DNA of 64,000 nt, taken from positions 1 through 64,000 of the forward strand of contig NZ_JQKJ01000021.1 in NCBI RefSeq assembly GCF_000745975.1, in the 5' to 3' direction. The first letter of the stretch is position 1; each line of letters starts with the position of its first letter. This stretch comes from Desulfobacter vibrioformis DSM 8776. Lineage in GTDB: Bacteria; Desulfobacterota; Desulfobacteria; Desulfobacterales; Desulfobacteraceae. Below the pieces are notes generated by a model that searched no databases, was not told where the DNA came from, and was given only the letters and a program-made list of their open reading frames with translations. Below, piece after piece: positions 51,920 to 61,054 of the stretch. Position numbers and translations under genes: made by a program.

Positions 51920-53230
51920 TTATCTCAGATCATTGATCCCTGAAAGGATAATGTCAAATAAAGTTTTTACATCCTTTTCCTCCAGGCATGAAAAAGCCAC
52001 CCGAAGATTGTCTTCTCCAATGGAGATCAGACCCGTACCATAGTTGTCAAGAAGATGACGCCTTAACGATTCTGCATTCACACCCTTAACACGGATACAC
52101 ACAAAATATCCTGAATTAAACGGATAGACATCAAAACCCTCCGCATATTTGGGATCTTTGAGTACCTCTTTGATGGCAGTGGCCCGGGATTTGAGCAGGT
52201 CAAACTTTTCCTGTTTAAGAATTTTATAGTTTGCATCTTCCATGGATTTAACAAGAATGGTCTGGCTTAAATGGGAACAGTTTGAGATGTTGCCCCGGAT
52301 GCATCCGGCTGTCTTTTTTTCCAGGACCCTATACACCCTGTCAAGGTTGGCATCTGCTGCAACCCCGTAAGTGGTAAACCCGGTTCTGAACCCCATGACA
52401 TAATCTTCCTTGGTGGGTCCGTCGAGTTTGACAGCCAAAAGCCGGCTCGCTTTGCCGGCAAGTTTGGCAAACAGAGACTCTTTGGATGTTTCCTCTTCGA
52501 AAAACAGTCCAAAATAGGCGTCATCACAGGCTGCCACCACATTGGTGCCCTTTTGTGCCACATCAATGAGGATCTGAGCAACACGGGTCGCCTCTTCCCT
52601 GCTTAAGGTATACCCGGTCGGATTGTGGGGGAAATTAAGTATGGTAATGATCTTGTCATTGTGTGCCGCCTGTTCCCTGATCACACGCTCGAAATCATCG
52701 ATGTTAAAATGGGTCAGTGCGTCGTCATAGGACTTGTATGTAACAAACCGGGCACTATTGCGGACACAGAAAATCATGTTGTAGTTGCCCCACATCATAT
52801 CCGGCATGACAATAACATCGTTGGCATTTACCCACATGTCAGACAATATGGAAACCCCGTGGGTGATACCGGATGTGACAACGGGCAGGCTGACGGCAGT
52901 TCCCCCAAGGGAAGGATTTTTAACATACAGTTCCTTAAGCCATTTTTCACGCAGTTCCAGCAGCCCGAATGAGGACGCATAGGACAGGTAATTATCCGGT
53001 TCAATTTCTGTAATGTATTTTGTCACGGAAGGAAGACTTAGAACGCAACTGCCCTGCCTTGCGATGCCGATGGTGGCGTTGATCCTGTGAGCCTTTAATT
53101 TTGCTTCAGCGCTCTGGGTTAAAATACCCTCGGGGAAGAACAGATTTTTCCCCATATCAGAAAGCATTTCATACACATGGGGCGCAGCCTGTTTAATTGT
53201 GTTATTCAATTCCTGGGCAATTGGATTCAT
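51920..53230 (-). CDS. Class I/II aminotransferase
   Basis: A 436-residue PLP enzyme. The substrate/PLP region has NFPHNPTGYTLSREEATRVA, VAACDDAYFGLFFEEET and the PLP lysine in LDGPTKEDYVMGFRTGF. The C-terminal carboxylate-binding Arg is probably in DNLRVAFSCL. Length and motifs fit fold-type I transaminases of the aspartate/aromatic group, although the N-terminal half is divergent. Substrate not determined. It stands alone, with a promoter region shared with the PxxKW terminator. Confidence 0.85.
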   Translation of the reverse strand: MNPIAQELNNTIKQAAPHVYEMLSDMGKNLFFPEGILTQSAEAKLKAHRINATIGIARQGSCVLSLPSVTKYITEIEPDNYLSYASSFGLLELREKWLKELYVKNPSLGGTAVSLPVVTSGITHGVSILSDMWVNANDVIVMPDMMWGNYNMIFCVRNSARFVTYKSYDDALTHFNIDDFERVIREQAAHNDKIITILNFPHNPTGYTLSREEATRVAQILIDVAQKGTNVVAACDDAYFGLFFEEETSKESLFAKLAGKASRLLAVKLDGPTKEDYVMGFRTGFTTYGVAADANLDRVYRVLEKKTAGCIRGNISNCSHLSQTILVKSMEDANYKILKQEKFDLLKSRATAIKEVLKDPKYAEGFDVYPFNSGYFVCIRVKGVNAESLRRHLLDNYGTGLISIGEDNLRVAFSCLEEKDVKTLFDIILSGINDLR

Positions 53231-53296
53231 GATTTAACCTGTAAATTAGTATTATCCAGTTCAGTGAAAAATGTATATCTGTACCTGAAAAAAAGA

Positions 53297-53347
53297 AAAC
53301 CCTGCAGTCAGACCCAAGGAAGGCCAAGGAAAACTGCAGAGTTTTTT
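53297..53347 (-). terminator. Terminator of the PxxKW gene
   Basis: AAACCCTGCAGT (53297-53308) pairs with ACTGCAGAGTTT (53333-53344). Read on the minus strand the stem leads into TTTTCTTTTTTTC. Confidence 0.7.
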
Positions 53348-53367
53348 CATGTACAGAATTAGTTGTG

Positions 53368-53640
53368 TTATCTTCGTTTGGATGCCTTGATGGGGTTAAG
53401 TTTCTGTTTTTTGGTTTCGGTGGCGGTTTTAACATGGGTGGCCATGTTGCAGTTGCCGTTTTTCCATTTCAGAGACGGATCAGGTGCAGCCGTGCAGTAA
53501 ACGCCGGTGGCGAACTCCCCGCTTTTCTGGCATCCTTTGCATTCATCAATAATGGGAAGGCAGCTGCCTTCGTTATAGCTGCAGCCCTGGGCAGTCATGA
53601 ATACACAATCCTGGCCTTCTCTAACAGTTGTACAAATCAT
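53368..53640 (-). CDS. PxxKW-family cysteine-rich protein
   Basis: A 90-residue protein with eight cysteines (QDCVFMTAQGCSYNEGSC, ECKGCQKSG, YCTAAPDPSLKWKNGNCN) and the defining P-S-L-K-W motif. Such proteins are typical of sulfate-reducing and related deltaproteobacteria; function unknown, presumably metal or Fe-S binding. A basic tail (KKQKLNPIKASKRR) follows. Good GGAAG-type ribosome binding site on the minus strand. Confidence 0.85.
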   Translation of the reverse strand: MICTTVREGQDCVFMTAQGCSYNEGSCLPIIDECKGCQKSGEFATGVYCTAAPDPSLKWKNGNCNMATHVKTATETKKQKLNPIKASKRR

Positions 53641-53922
53641 AATCGTCTTCCTGTTTCAGTGTTATATTTCATTACATTATTATAATGATGTTATAAATTT
53701 CAAAATAAAACCGGTTTTTTATATAAAACCGGGAAAAATAAACCGTACCCAACTATCACAATGCTACTTTAATTGTCAACTAATTATTTTTAAACAAATA
53801 TTTGTTCCATGGTAAATTCGGGTTCTGTCTCTTGTGGGCAGATCTTTTCTGATGTATAACATGAAAACGCCAGATATCATAACCTTAACCATATCCAGTC
53901 TAATAATAATTCGGGAAAACCA

Positions 53923-54906
53923 ATGATCATAGACGATGCTGTTCAAGTTCTGAAGATGGAAGCCCAGTCGCTTCTGGACCTTATTGAAAAACTAAATATG
54001 GATTTCCAAACTCTTGTCAATGCAATCTGCAATGCAAAAGGACGGGTCATTATTTCGGGAATCGGAAAATCGGGGTTAATCGGAAGAAAAATTGCTGCCA
54101 CCTTAAGCAGTACGGGAACCAATGCCATGTTTCTTCATCCGGTTGAGGCGGTTCACGGGGATCTTGGCATGGTCAGCCGAAATGATATATTCATTGCCAT
54201 CTCAAATTCCGGTGAAACCGGAGAACTTAACCAGCTGTTGCCGGTGATCCGGCAGGTGGGCTGCAGGATTGCAGGATTTACGGGAAAGCCAGAATCCACC
54301 ATGGCAGGGTTTTGCGATCTGATTATAAACACCGGCGTAGAAAAAGAGGCCTGCCCCTTGAATATGGCACCGACCTGTTCAACCACAGCCCAGCTGGCCA
54401 TGGGAGATGCCCTGGCCGTGGCCCTGATCAAAAAGAAAAAGTTTAAAAAAGCTGATTTCATGCGTTCCCATCCCGGCGGCACACTGGGACAGCGCCTGTC
54501 AGGCAAGGTCCGCGAGCTGATGCTTGAAAAATCAGGCGTGCCTTGTGTGCAAACAGGTGCCACCATGGCCCAGGCCCTTGCCTGCATGGATGCTCACCGC
54601 CTGGGTGCTGTTTTTGTACTTGATTCGGCTGATAAACTCATGGGAATACTTACTGACGGGGATGTCCGGCACTGGATTGCAAAAGGAGGCGGTAGGGCCG
54701 ACACCCTTCTTGTGGATGAGGTGATGACCCGCTCCCCAAGACATCTATTCCCAGATTCTTATCTGTATGATGCCCTGAATTTAATGGAAAAATATGAAAT
54801 TACGGTTTTGCCCATCCTTGGGGAGAACGGCTGTCTTAGAGGCTTGCTGCATCTCCACGATATCCTGGGAAAGGGAACCTTTAAATTTAATGGAGGCAAT
54901 CAATGA
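53923..54906 (+). CDS. kdsD: Arabinose-5-phosphate isomerase (KpsF/GutQ/KdsD)
   Basis: A 327-residue protein: SIS domain (~30-190; ISGIGKSGLIGRKIAATLSS, LHPVEAVHGDLGM, ISNSGETGELNQLLP, catalytic-His-like HPGGTLGQRL) followed by two CBS domains (~205-325). It converts ribulose-5-phosphate to arabinose-5-phosphate, the first step to Kdo for lipopolysaccharide. It overlaps the phosphofructokinase gene by ATGA, an unusual pairing that joins sugar-phosphate branches. Confidence 0.9.
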   Translation: MIIDDAVQVLKMEAQSLLDLIEKLNMDFQTLVNAICNAKGRVIISGIGKSGLIGRKIAATLSSTGTNAMFLHPVEAVHGDLGMVSRNDIFIAISNSGETGELNQLLPVIRQVGCRIAGFTGKPESTMAGFCDLIINTGVEKEACPLNMAPTCSTTAQLAMGDALAVALIKKKKFKKADFMRSHPGGTLGQRLSGKVRELMLEKSGVPCVQTGATMAQALACMDAHRLGAVFVLDSADKLMGILTDGDVRHWIAKGGGRADTLLVDEVMTRSPRHLFPDSYLYDALNLMEKYEITVLPILGENGCLRGLLHLHDILGKGTFKFNGGNQ

Positions 54907-56240
54907 AACATATGAACATCAACACCATCATTCCTGTTTTAGGCCCTGCCCGGATTCCGTCTCCCCTGGTTTCCCAGGGCGTAGCCTGTGAGGGTGCAGC
55001 CTGTGACGGCAAAACCCGGTTCATGAAAGATGAAGACAGAATCCGCGTTGATGTCAAGGTTGACCATATTGCCCAAGAAAAAGAAGACGGCATACTCAGT
55101 TTTGAACAGGCCGGCCCCCGGGAAAAAATTTACTTTGACCCCAGCAAACTCAAGTGTGCGGTGGTTACCTGCGGAGGACTTTGCCCAGGGCTGAACGACA
55201 TTATCCGGTCGATAGTGCTTGAATTGTCCCATGTGTACGGGGTTAAAAATATTTATGGTATTCGCTACGGACTCCAGGGCTTTATCCCCAAATACGGCCA
55301 TGACCTGATCGAGCTTAACCCGCAACAGGTGTCAGGCATTCAGAATACCGGAGGCTCCATGCTGGGCTCATCCCGGGGGGGCCAGGATATCGGGGAAATT
55401 GTGGACTGCCTGGAACGTATTGGGGTGGGGCTGCTTTTCATGGTGGGCGGCGACGGAACCCTCATGGCCTCCAAGGCCATTGGTGATGAAGTATTAAACC
55501 GCGGACTGAAGATTTCCGTGGTTGGCATTCCAAAAACCATTGATAATGATATCTTCCTGGTTTCCCGTTCCTTTGGCTTTGATTCAGCCGTGGATGTGGC
55601 CACCCTGGCAATCAAAAGCGCCCATAACGAAGCAGAGGCTTATCCCAACGGTATCGGCCTGATCAAGCTCATGGGCAGGCATTCGGGATTTCTGGCAGCC
55701 ACGGCCGCCCTTGCCCAGCCTGATGCCAATTTTGTACTCATTCCTGAAGAAGAAATCATGCTGCATGGCGAAAACGGGCTTCTGGCAGCTGTGGAGCGGC
55801 GTCTGGCTTTAAGAAAGCATGCGGTGATCATTGTTGCCGAAGGAGCCGGCCAGAATTTTTTTGAAGACAAGGATATTGAGCATGATGCATCGGGAAACGT
55901 GAAGCTCAAGGATATCGGGCTGTTTTTAAAGGCGGAAATCAGCGCCTATTTTGAATCCAAAGATATCCCCATCTCGTTGAAATACATTGATCCATCCTAC
56001 ATCATCCGCAGCCTGCCGGCCAATGCCAATGACTCGGTGTTCTGCGGACTGCTGGCACGGGATGCCGTACATGCAGGCATGGCCGGTAAAACCAATCTGC
56101 TTATCAGTTTCTGGAATAATAATTATGTCCATGTGCCCATGGATGCCTCAGCCGGACGGCGCAAAAAGATGGATCCGTCAGGCAGGCTGTGGCAGTCTGT
56201 TCTTGAATCCACAGGCCAGAATTCACTATTCAGTGCCTGA
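54903..56240 (+). CDS. pfkA: 6-phosphofructokinase (long, ATP- or PPi-type)
   Basis: A 445-residue phosphofructokinase of the long clade with an N-terminal ~80-residue extension. Motifs: VVTCGGLCPGLNDIIRS, SRGGQDIGEIVDCLERIG, VGGDGTLMASKAI, and the substrate loop GIPKTIDNDI with catalytic Asp. In this clade the GGDGT and PKTIDND contexts (here VGGDGTL and PKTIDNDI) determine ATP versus PPi use; I read the pattern as ATP-compatible but not certain. It ends 15 bp inside the convergent LpoA-like gene. Confidence 0.88.
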   Translation: MKHMNINTIIPVLGPARIPSPLVSQGVACEGAACDGKTRFMKDEDRIRVDVKVDHIAQEKEDGILSFEQAGPREKIYFDPSKLKCAVVTCGGLCPGLNDIIRSIVLELSHVYGVKNIYGIRYGLQGFIPKYGHDLIELNPQQVSGIQNTGGSMLGSSRGGQDIGEIVDCLERIGVGLLFMVGGDGTLMASKAIGDEVLNRGLKISVVGIPKTIDNDIFLVSRSFGFDSAVDVATLAIKSAHNEAEAYPNGIGLIKLMGRHSGFLAATAALAQPDANFVLIPEEEIMLHGENGLLAAVERRLALRKHAVIIVAEGAGQNFFEDKDIEHDASGNVKLKDIGLFLKAEISAYFESKDIPISLKYIDPSYIIRSLPANANDSVFCGLLARDAVHAGMAGKTNLLISFWNNNYVHVPMDASAGRRKKMDPSGRLWQSVLESTGQNSLFSA

Positions 56241-57824
56241 ACGGCTGATTTCCATAAACTGATCATCCTTTACGGTAATCAGAAACAACGCCTTGTGCGG
56301 GGTGCCGGTCTCGTCAAAACGTGTGCGGCCGGTGGCCCCGTCAAAGATAAATTGGCCTTGGAGGACCTCCTTGAGTTGTCTGCCTGAATTAACATCATCG
56401 GCATTGGCTGCCCTGAACAGAATCTGGGCCGTATCATAGGCAACGGCCTCAAGAAAGCCGGGCCTTTCCTGGTATAAATCCTGGAATGCCTTATCAAACC
56501 ATGCGGTTTCAGGATTGGCACTGCCGGCAAAATATCCGTCGCAGATGATGGTGTTTCTATTATACCTTCTGGTCTCTTTTAAAAAGCTGTCCATGTGCCA
56601 CAGATTGGTGCCTAACAAGGCAAAGCCCCGGGCGTCATGATATACGAGCTGGGGGAGCATCAGATTGATCCGGGTCACCGAATCCGGGATAAACAGTGCC
56701 TGGAAACTTGCCCCCGTATTCCTGATCAACCTTTTGATGGCAGCTGAAAAATCAGTTTTGCTGGTGTCATATACCTGGGCTGCCGTTAATTGGCCTCCAA
56801 ACTGATCAACCATCACCCGAAACGCCTGCATATACCGGTTTCCATATTTATCGTCCGGATATAAAACAGCCATTCTTCTCAGTCCCAGTTCATGAAAAAC
56901 ATACGTCCCCAAGGCCTGGACCTGCATTTCAGGGGTTATAAAATGGGCAAATATATAATCCCCATATTCAGGGAATTCAGTTTTCTGGGTCAGGGCCATC
57001 ATGGGAATGCCAAGGGCCTGGGCCTTGTCAGCCGCTTCCCTTGAAACAAAAACAGGACCCAGAATGGAAAAAATATTCTCCTTTCCAAGCTGGTCCACAC
57101 ACATGGCAGCGTGTGCGGAATCTGACATACTGTCCTTGACCACAATGGTTAAATCCTTGATACCGGATTCAGATAGCCGGGCCAGGGCAATCTCTATACC
57201 TTTCATGGCCTTTTGTCCGTAAAGTTTATACTTCCCGGACATGGGCAGGATAACCCCCAGCTTCTTTTTATTAAAGGATATGGTGCCCAGACCTGCCAAC
57301 AGTTCCTTGATCTGCCCGGTCTTGGGATGGCCGGGATATTTTTTAAGAAAAGCATTCAAGACAGTTGCAGCGTTGGCATAATCTTGGCGCCGGGCAAATT
57401 GGTACCCGGCCCAGTAATCGAAAAGGTCCTGGGGAATGGAAATATTTGTTATGCCTGAAAATCTTTGAATCTCTTCGGGATCTGTTTTTGATAAAAGCGT
57501 TTCAACATCATCAAGAATCATGGTTTTGAAAACAGCGTCACCACCGGCCCCGGATCTTTGGACGAGATCAAGGGCATGACTGTACATGAGCAGGGCCTCC
57601 TGGGCAAATCCTTGATCACTTGAAATTCTGGCCTGATTGATCAGTTCCGGGACAGTTGGCTGCGGGGACACAGGATTGTCTACCGGCATCTGGGGAGGCT
57701 TAGGAGAAGATAAAACCGGAATGGCATGTTTGGAACATCCGGTCAAAAAAGTAAGCGCAATTAAAATAAATACCGATAAAATAGATACAGAAATTACAAG
57801 TTTTATGTATGTTGCGTAAGTCAT
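56226..57824 (-). CDS. LpoA-like/branched-chain-binding lipoprotein
   Basis: A 532-residue exported lipoprotein from ATG 57824 (earlier in-frame ATG 57887 adds 21 atypical residues). Signal peptide ends FLTGC (lipobox). A ~110-residue Pro-rich and helical TPR-like linker (IRSDQGFA-type repeats) is followed by a type I periplasmic-binding domain (~195-530: KKLGVILPMSGKYKLYGQK, SILGPVFVSREAADKAQALG). This layout matches penicillin-binding-protein activators and related binding proteins. It would sit in the outer membrane or face the periplasm. Ligand unknown. Confidence 0.78.
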   Translation of the reverse strand: MTYATYIKLVISVSILSVFILIALTFLTGCSKHAIPVLSSPKPPQMPVDNPVSPQPTVPELINQARISSDQGFAQEALLMYSHALDLVQRSGAGGDAVFKTMILDDVETLLSKTDPEEIQRFSGITNISIPQDLFDYWAGYQFARRQDYANAATVLNAFLKKYPGHPKTGQIKELLAGLGTISFNKKKLGVILPMSGKYKLYGQKAMKGIEIALARLSESGIKDLTIVVKDSMSDSAHAAMCVDQLGKENIFSILGPVFVSREAADKAQALGIPMMALTQKTEFPEYGDYIFAHFITPEMQVQALGTYVFHELGLRRMAVLYPDDKYGNRYMQAFRVMVDQFGGQLTAAQVYDTSKTDFSAAIKRLIRNTGASFQALFIPDSVTRINLMLPQLVYHDARGFALLGTNLWHMDSFLKETRRYNRNTIICDGYFAGSANPETAWFDKAFQDLYQERPGFLEAVAYDTAQILFRAANADDVNSGRQLKEVLQGQFIFDGATGRTRFDETGTPHKALFLITVKDDQFMEISRSGTE

Positions 57825-57896
57825 GAAACTACCATTTTGGGTGTTGTTGTTTAAAACCGTCACGTTTAAATGACCAAATATGATCAAATCAGGACA

Positions 57897-58808
57897 TTAT
57901 GTCAAAAAGTCTTTTGCCGTTTTAATGGCGTTTTCCGTGTCACCGGCATTGATCCAGATCAGATCCTTTTCCTTGTTAAACCAGGTGAACTGGCGTTTGG
58001 CATACCTTCGGGTATCGCGTTTGAGCAGCCGGACCGCCTCTTCCAGGTTGACTTCCCCTTTTAAATACATGCCCATATGCCGGTATCCGATGGACTGCAT
58101 GGATTTCAATTCCAGGGAATACCCCTGGTTCACAAGTCCTTTCACTTCATCAAGCAGGCCTTTATCCATCATGATATCCACCCGCTGATTGATCCGGTCA
58201 TATAATAGTGTTCGGTCCATCTGAAGACCAAAGGTAAGGCTTTGGTACCGGTCTGATTTGAAATCGTGGATCTGCTGGCACTGGGAAATGGGAGCCCCTG
58301 TGGTTAAAAATACCTCAAGGGCCCTTACAATTCTGAATCCGTCATTGGGATGTATCTTTTCTGCAGCCGCTGGATCGCATGTTGTCAATTGGTCATGAAG
58401 TGCCGGTGCTCCCTTGTCTTCAAGAACCCGGTTCAGTTTATCAATTGTTGCCGGGCAGGCAGGTTCCCCTCTGAACAGGCCGTGGAGCAAGGCCCTGATA
58501 TAAAGCCCTGTACCGCCGGCGACCACAGGCACCCCACCCCGTTTTGTTATATCGGAAATGGCCTGGTCTGCCAGGGCGGTAAACCGTTTTGCATCAAACG
58601 TCTCTGCCGGATCAAGGAAGTCAACCAGGTGATGCATGGCAAGCTGCCGCTCCCTTTCATCGGGTTTGGCAGTCCCCACATCCATATATTTATAGATCTG
58701 CATGGAATCGGCGCCAATGATCTCGCCACCCAGTTCCCGGGCCAGGGCAATGGCAAAGCCTGTCTTTCCGATGCCTGTAGGACCGCATATGGTGATAATT
58801 TTTGTCAT
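57897..58808 (-). CDS. miaA: tRNA dimethylallyltransferase
   Basis: A 303-residue MiaA that adds a dimethylallyl group to A37 of tRNAs. P-loop GPTGIGKTGFAIALA, DSMQIYKYMDVGTAKP, and the catalytic-region segments AGGTGLYIRALLHGLF and DTRRYAKRQFTWF are present. A TTG start at 58814 is possible, but ATG 58808 begins the domain directly. Gap of 72 bp from the LpoA-like gene. Confidence 0.92.
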   Translation of the reverse strand: MTKIITICGPTGIGKTGFAIALARELGGEIIGADSMQIYKYMDVGTAKPDERERQLAMHHLVDFLDPAETFDAKRFTALADQAISDITKRGGVPVVAGGTGLYIRALLHGLFRGEPACPATIDKLNRVLEDKGAPALHDQLTTCDPAAAEKIHPNDGFRIVRALEVFLTTGAPISQCQQIHDFKSDRYQSLTFGLQMDRTLLYDRINQRVDIMMDKGLLDEVKGLVNQGYSLELKSMQSIGYRHMGMYLKGEVNLEEAVRLLKRDTRRYAKRQFTWFNKEKDLIWINAGDTENAIKTAKDFLT

Positions 58809-59223
58809 GCGCAAGTAATTTTGTTTTTCACCTATTCAACGACAAACTTACAGGTGATGGTTTATATCAACTAAGGGGGACTATATTCAGCGAAACGTTA
58901 TATATCATGATTTTTGAAGAATGAGAATGAATTAAAGCTTTTACGGGATCGGATTGCCTGAATTTTATGATAGTATTGAAAATGGCTTAATGAAATTCAC
59001 CGTGTTCGGAATGCTTAACCAGGCCCCCAAAAGAAGATCAACCATGCAGGGTTCGGACGCTTTGTTTTTTTTACCGAACACCTGCTATTCTTTGTTGACA
59101 TGGATACAATGCTGAGATAAGGTAAGTCTCCAATTGCAAAAGAGACTTTAATAGTGAAGACGGTTTGTCTTAAGATAGGTTAAACACTCAGTTATAATAA
59201 ACTTTTTTAGGAGGATTTATTAA
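58809..59223. other. 415-bp intergenic region upstream of dsrC
   Basis: AT-rich region between divergent miaA and dsrC. It contains TTGACA at 59095-59100, an AAGTCTC/GAGACTT hairpin (59124-59148) and the candidate dsrC promoter. No ORF or known RNA was recognised in 58809-59090. Confidence 0.5.
59170..59198 (+). promoter_or_regulatory. Candidate dsrC promoter
   Basis: TTAAGA (59170-59175) and a consensus TATAAT (59193-59198) with 17-bp spacing. Transcription would start near 59205, just before the AGGAGGA ribosome binding site, so the leader would be very short. Confidence 0.5.
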
Positions 59224-59541
59224 ATGGCAACACTTGATTTTAACGGGAAAACATTCGACATCGATGAAGACGGATTCCTTCTTGACTACAATCTGTACTG
59301 CGACGAGTGGGTAGAATATGTAAAAGGCCAGGAAGGCATTGAAGAGATGACCGAAGAGCACTGGCAGCTTGTTAAAGTTCTCCAGGATTACTACGAGAAA
59401 AACGGTATTGCTCCCATGGTTCGTGTTCTTTCCAAACTCACCAAGTTCAAACTGAAACATATCTATGAACTGTTCCCCTCCGGACCTGGTAAAGGCGCCT
59501 GCAAGATGGCTGGTCTTCCGAAACCGACCGGTTGTGTATAG
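59224..59541 (+). CDS. dsrC: DsrC sulfur-carrier protein of sulfite reduction
   Basis: A 105-residue DsrC/TusE-family protein that takes sulfur from dissimilatory sulfite reductase as a trisulfide and passes it on. The two functional cysteines are C93 (GKGACKMAG) and C104, the penultimate residue (KPTGCV), 11 residues apart as in true DsrC rather than TusE-like copies that lack the first Cys. AGGAGGA lies 9 bp before the ATG and a near-consensus promoter precedes it. Monocistronic with its own terminator, as usual in sulfate reducers; dsrAB are elsewhere. Confidence 0.96.
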   Translation: MATLDFNGKTFDIDEDGFLLDYNLYCDEWVEYVKGQEGIEEMTEEHWQLVKVLQDYYEKNGIAPMVRVLSKLTKFKLKHIYELFPSGPGKGACKMAGLPKPTGCV

Positions 59542-59576
59542 TTAAAAAATATTTTAAGTTTTTAGCTTGAATTGAT

Positions 59577-59612
59577 AAGGCCCTGTTTAAATCAAACAGG
59601 GCTTTTATTTTT
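59577..59612 (+). terminator. Terminator of dsrC
   Basis: AAGGCCCTGTTT pairs with AAACAGGGCTT (loop AAATC) followed by TTATTTTTCTTTT. Perfect stem of about 10 bp, 36 bp after the stop. Confidence 0.85.
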
Positions 59613-59644
59613 CTTTTCAACACATTTTGATAACTGATCACCTG

Positions 59645-60100
59645 ATGATAGAAGACCAGACATCTAAAAATATACTTAACCGGATTCAGACCGATTTCCC
59701 AATTCACACAAGGCCTTACAAAATTATGGCCGAAGAACTGGGGCTCAGTGAAGACCAGCTCATTGAACGAATCGAGCAGATGAAACAAGAGATGATCATC
59801 CGCAGGATCGGCGGAAATTTCAGCCCTGACCGCCTAGGTTATTATTCCACCTTGTGTGCAGCCCGGGTAGCCCCTGACAAAATTGAACTGTTCACCGCCA
59901 CCGTTAATGCGTTCAGCGGCGTGACCCATAATTATCAAAGGAATCATCATCGGTACAATATCTGGTTTACGTTTATTGCGCCTTCAATTCAAGAAATTAA
60001 AGAAAGTCTTGAAACCATTTCACAAAAAACCGGCGTGACCGAAATTCTCAACCTGCCGGCCACCCATGTATTTAAAATAGCGGCTAATTTTAAAGTCTGA
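59645..60100 (+). CDS. ahbB: Siroheme decarboxylase subunit, AhbB-like (Lrp/AsnC fold)
   Basis: A 151-residue protein (ATG 59645; the frame opens at a TTG at 59627). An N-terminal AsnC-type winged helix (NRIQTDFPIHTRPYKIMAEE) is followed by a ligand domain with VTHNYQRNHHRYNIWFTFIA, the Y-x-R-x-H-x-x-Y-N-x-W-F signature of AhbB. AhbA/AhbB remove two acetyl carboxylates from siroheme to make 12,18-didecarboxysiroheme, a step of the alternative heme route in sulfate reducers. No ahbA lies next to it, so its partner is elsewhere or the protein acts alone. An AsnC-family transcription factor is the less likely reading. Confidence 0.82.
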   Translation: MIEDQTSKNILNRIQTDFPIHTRPYKIMAEELGLSEDQLIERIEQMKQEMIIRRIGGNFSPDRLGYYSTLCAARVAPDKIELFTATVNAFSGVTHNYQRNHHRYNIWFTFIAPSIQEIKESLETISQKTGVTEILNLPATHVFKIAANFKV

Positions 60101-60109
60101 TCTATTTAA

Positions 60110-60178
60110 ATTATCGCTCTTCGGACGGGTTGTTAAGTTTTAAGTGTTTGTGGTGTTAGGAAATAAACCTTCCATTAC
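60110..60178 (+). repeat. Dispersed repeat family A, copy 3
   Basis: ATTATCGCTCTTCGGACGGG, TTGTTAAGTTTTAAGTGTTT, a GTGGTGTTAGG block and GGAAATAAACCTTCCATTAC. More diverged than copies 1 and 2 but same order of blocks. Confidence 0.75.
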
Positions 60179-60202
60179 TATAACTTGAGTACAGGTGTCA
60201 TC

Positions 60203-61006
60203 ATGCAAAAAATTCGTGTGACCCTGGTCATCCAGAACTGCCCTGTAAACCGGTTTGCGCATAATTTTGCCCTGACGGTCAAAGATATTTGTGCCGCAGC
60301 ACGCCAGAACTGCGATTTTGTTGTGTTTCCTGAAATGAACCTGACAGGTTATGCCCCGGCAGATGTTCGCAATGCCGTTGCCCTTGATTCCGGATGGATG
60401 GATGAACTGAACCGGCTTGCACTGAAACACGATATCGCCATACTGACCGGGCTTGTTGAAAAAGCGGGGTCAGGAAAAATATATGCCACGCATCTGGTGT
60501 TTCGTCCGGATCAGCCCGTGGCCCGGTACAGAAAAATTCATCTGTCTCCATTTGAGGCCCCCTATTTCAGTTGTGGAAATGATGTGGGGATCTTTAAATT
60601 CAAAGGGGTGCATTTCGGAATCCAGCTTTGTTACGATGCCCATTTCCCGGAATTGTCCACGGCCATGGCATTAAAAAAGGCTGATATTATTTTTATTCCC
60701 CATGCCTCGCCAAGGGGAACGCCTGGGGAAAAAAGCGCGTCCTGGAAGCGCCATTTAACGGCCCGGGCGTTTGATAATGCCGTGTTTGTGGCAGCCGTTA
60801 ATCAGGCAGGTAAAAATGATGCAGGACTTAATTTCCCCGGAATTTCCATGATGGTCAGCCCTGACGGATTCCTGGCAGCTGAAAACATCGCCTACAAAAA
60901 CAAGATGCACACCCATGTGCTGGACATGTCGTTACTTGAACATATCCGTACCCATAAAATGAGATATTTTTTGCCCAACAGACGGGCCAATCTCATTGGA
61001 GAATAA
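60203..61006 (+). CDS. Carbon-nitrogen hydrolase (nitrilase superfamily)
   Basis: A 267-residue amidase-fold enzyme with the catalytic Glu in FPEMNLTGYAPAD, Lys in YRKIHLSPFEAP and Cys in IQLCYDAHFPELST, so the triad is complete. The N-terminus is VTLVIQNCPVNRF. It hydrolyses amides or nitriles; the specific substrate cannot be named. ATG 60203 follows an AGGTG-type site; the frame also opens at TTG 60185. Repeat A copy 3 lies immediately upstream. Confidence 0.85.
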   Translation: MQKIRVTLVIQNCPVNRFAHNFALTVKDICAAARQNCDFVVFPEMNLTGYAPADVRNAVALDSGWMDELNRLALKHDIAILTGLVEKAGSGKIYATHLVFRPDQPVARYRKIHLSPFEAPYFSCGNDVGIFKFKGVHFGIQLCYDAHFPELSTAMALKKADIIFIPHASPRGTPGEKSASWKRHLTARAFDNAVFVAAVNQAGKNDAGLNFPGISMMVSPDGFLAAENIAYKNKMHTHVLDMSLLEHIRTHKMRYFLPNRRANLIGE

Positions 61007-61054
61007 GTCTTTGAAACAGCAATTTCAAAATAAACGGCGTCTTGTTTTTATACT

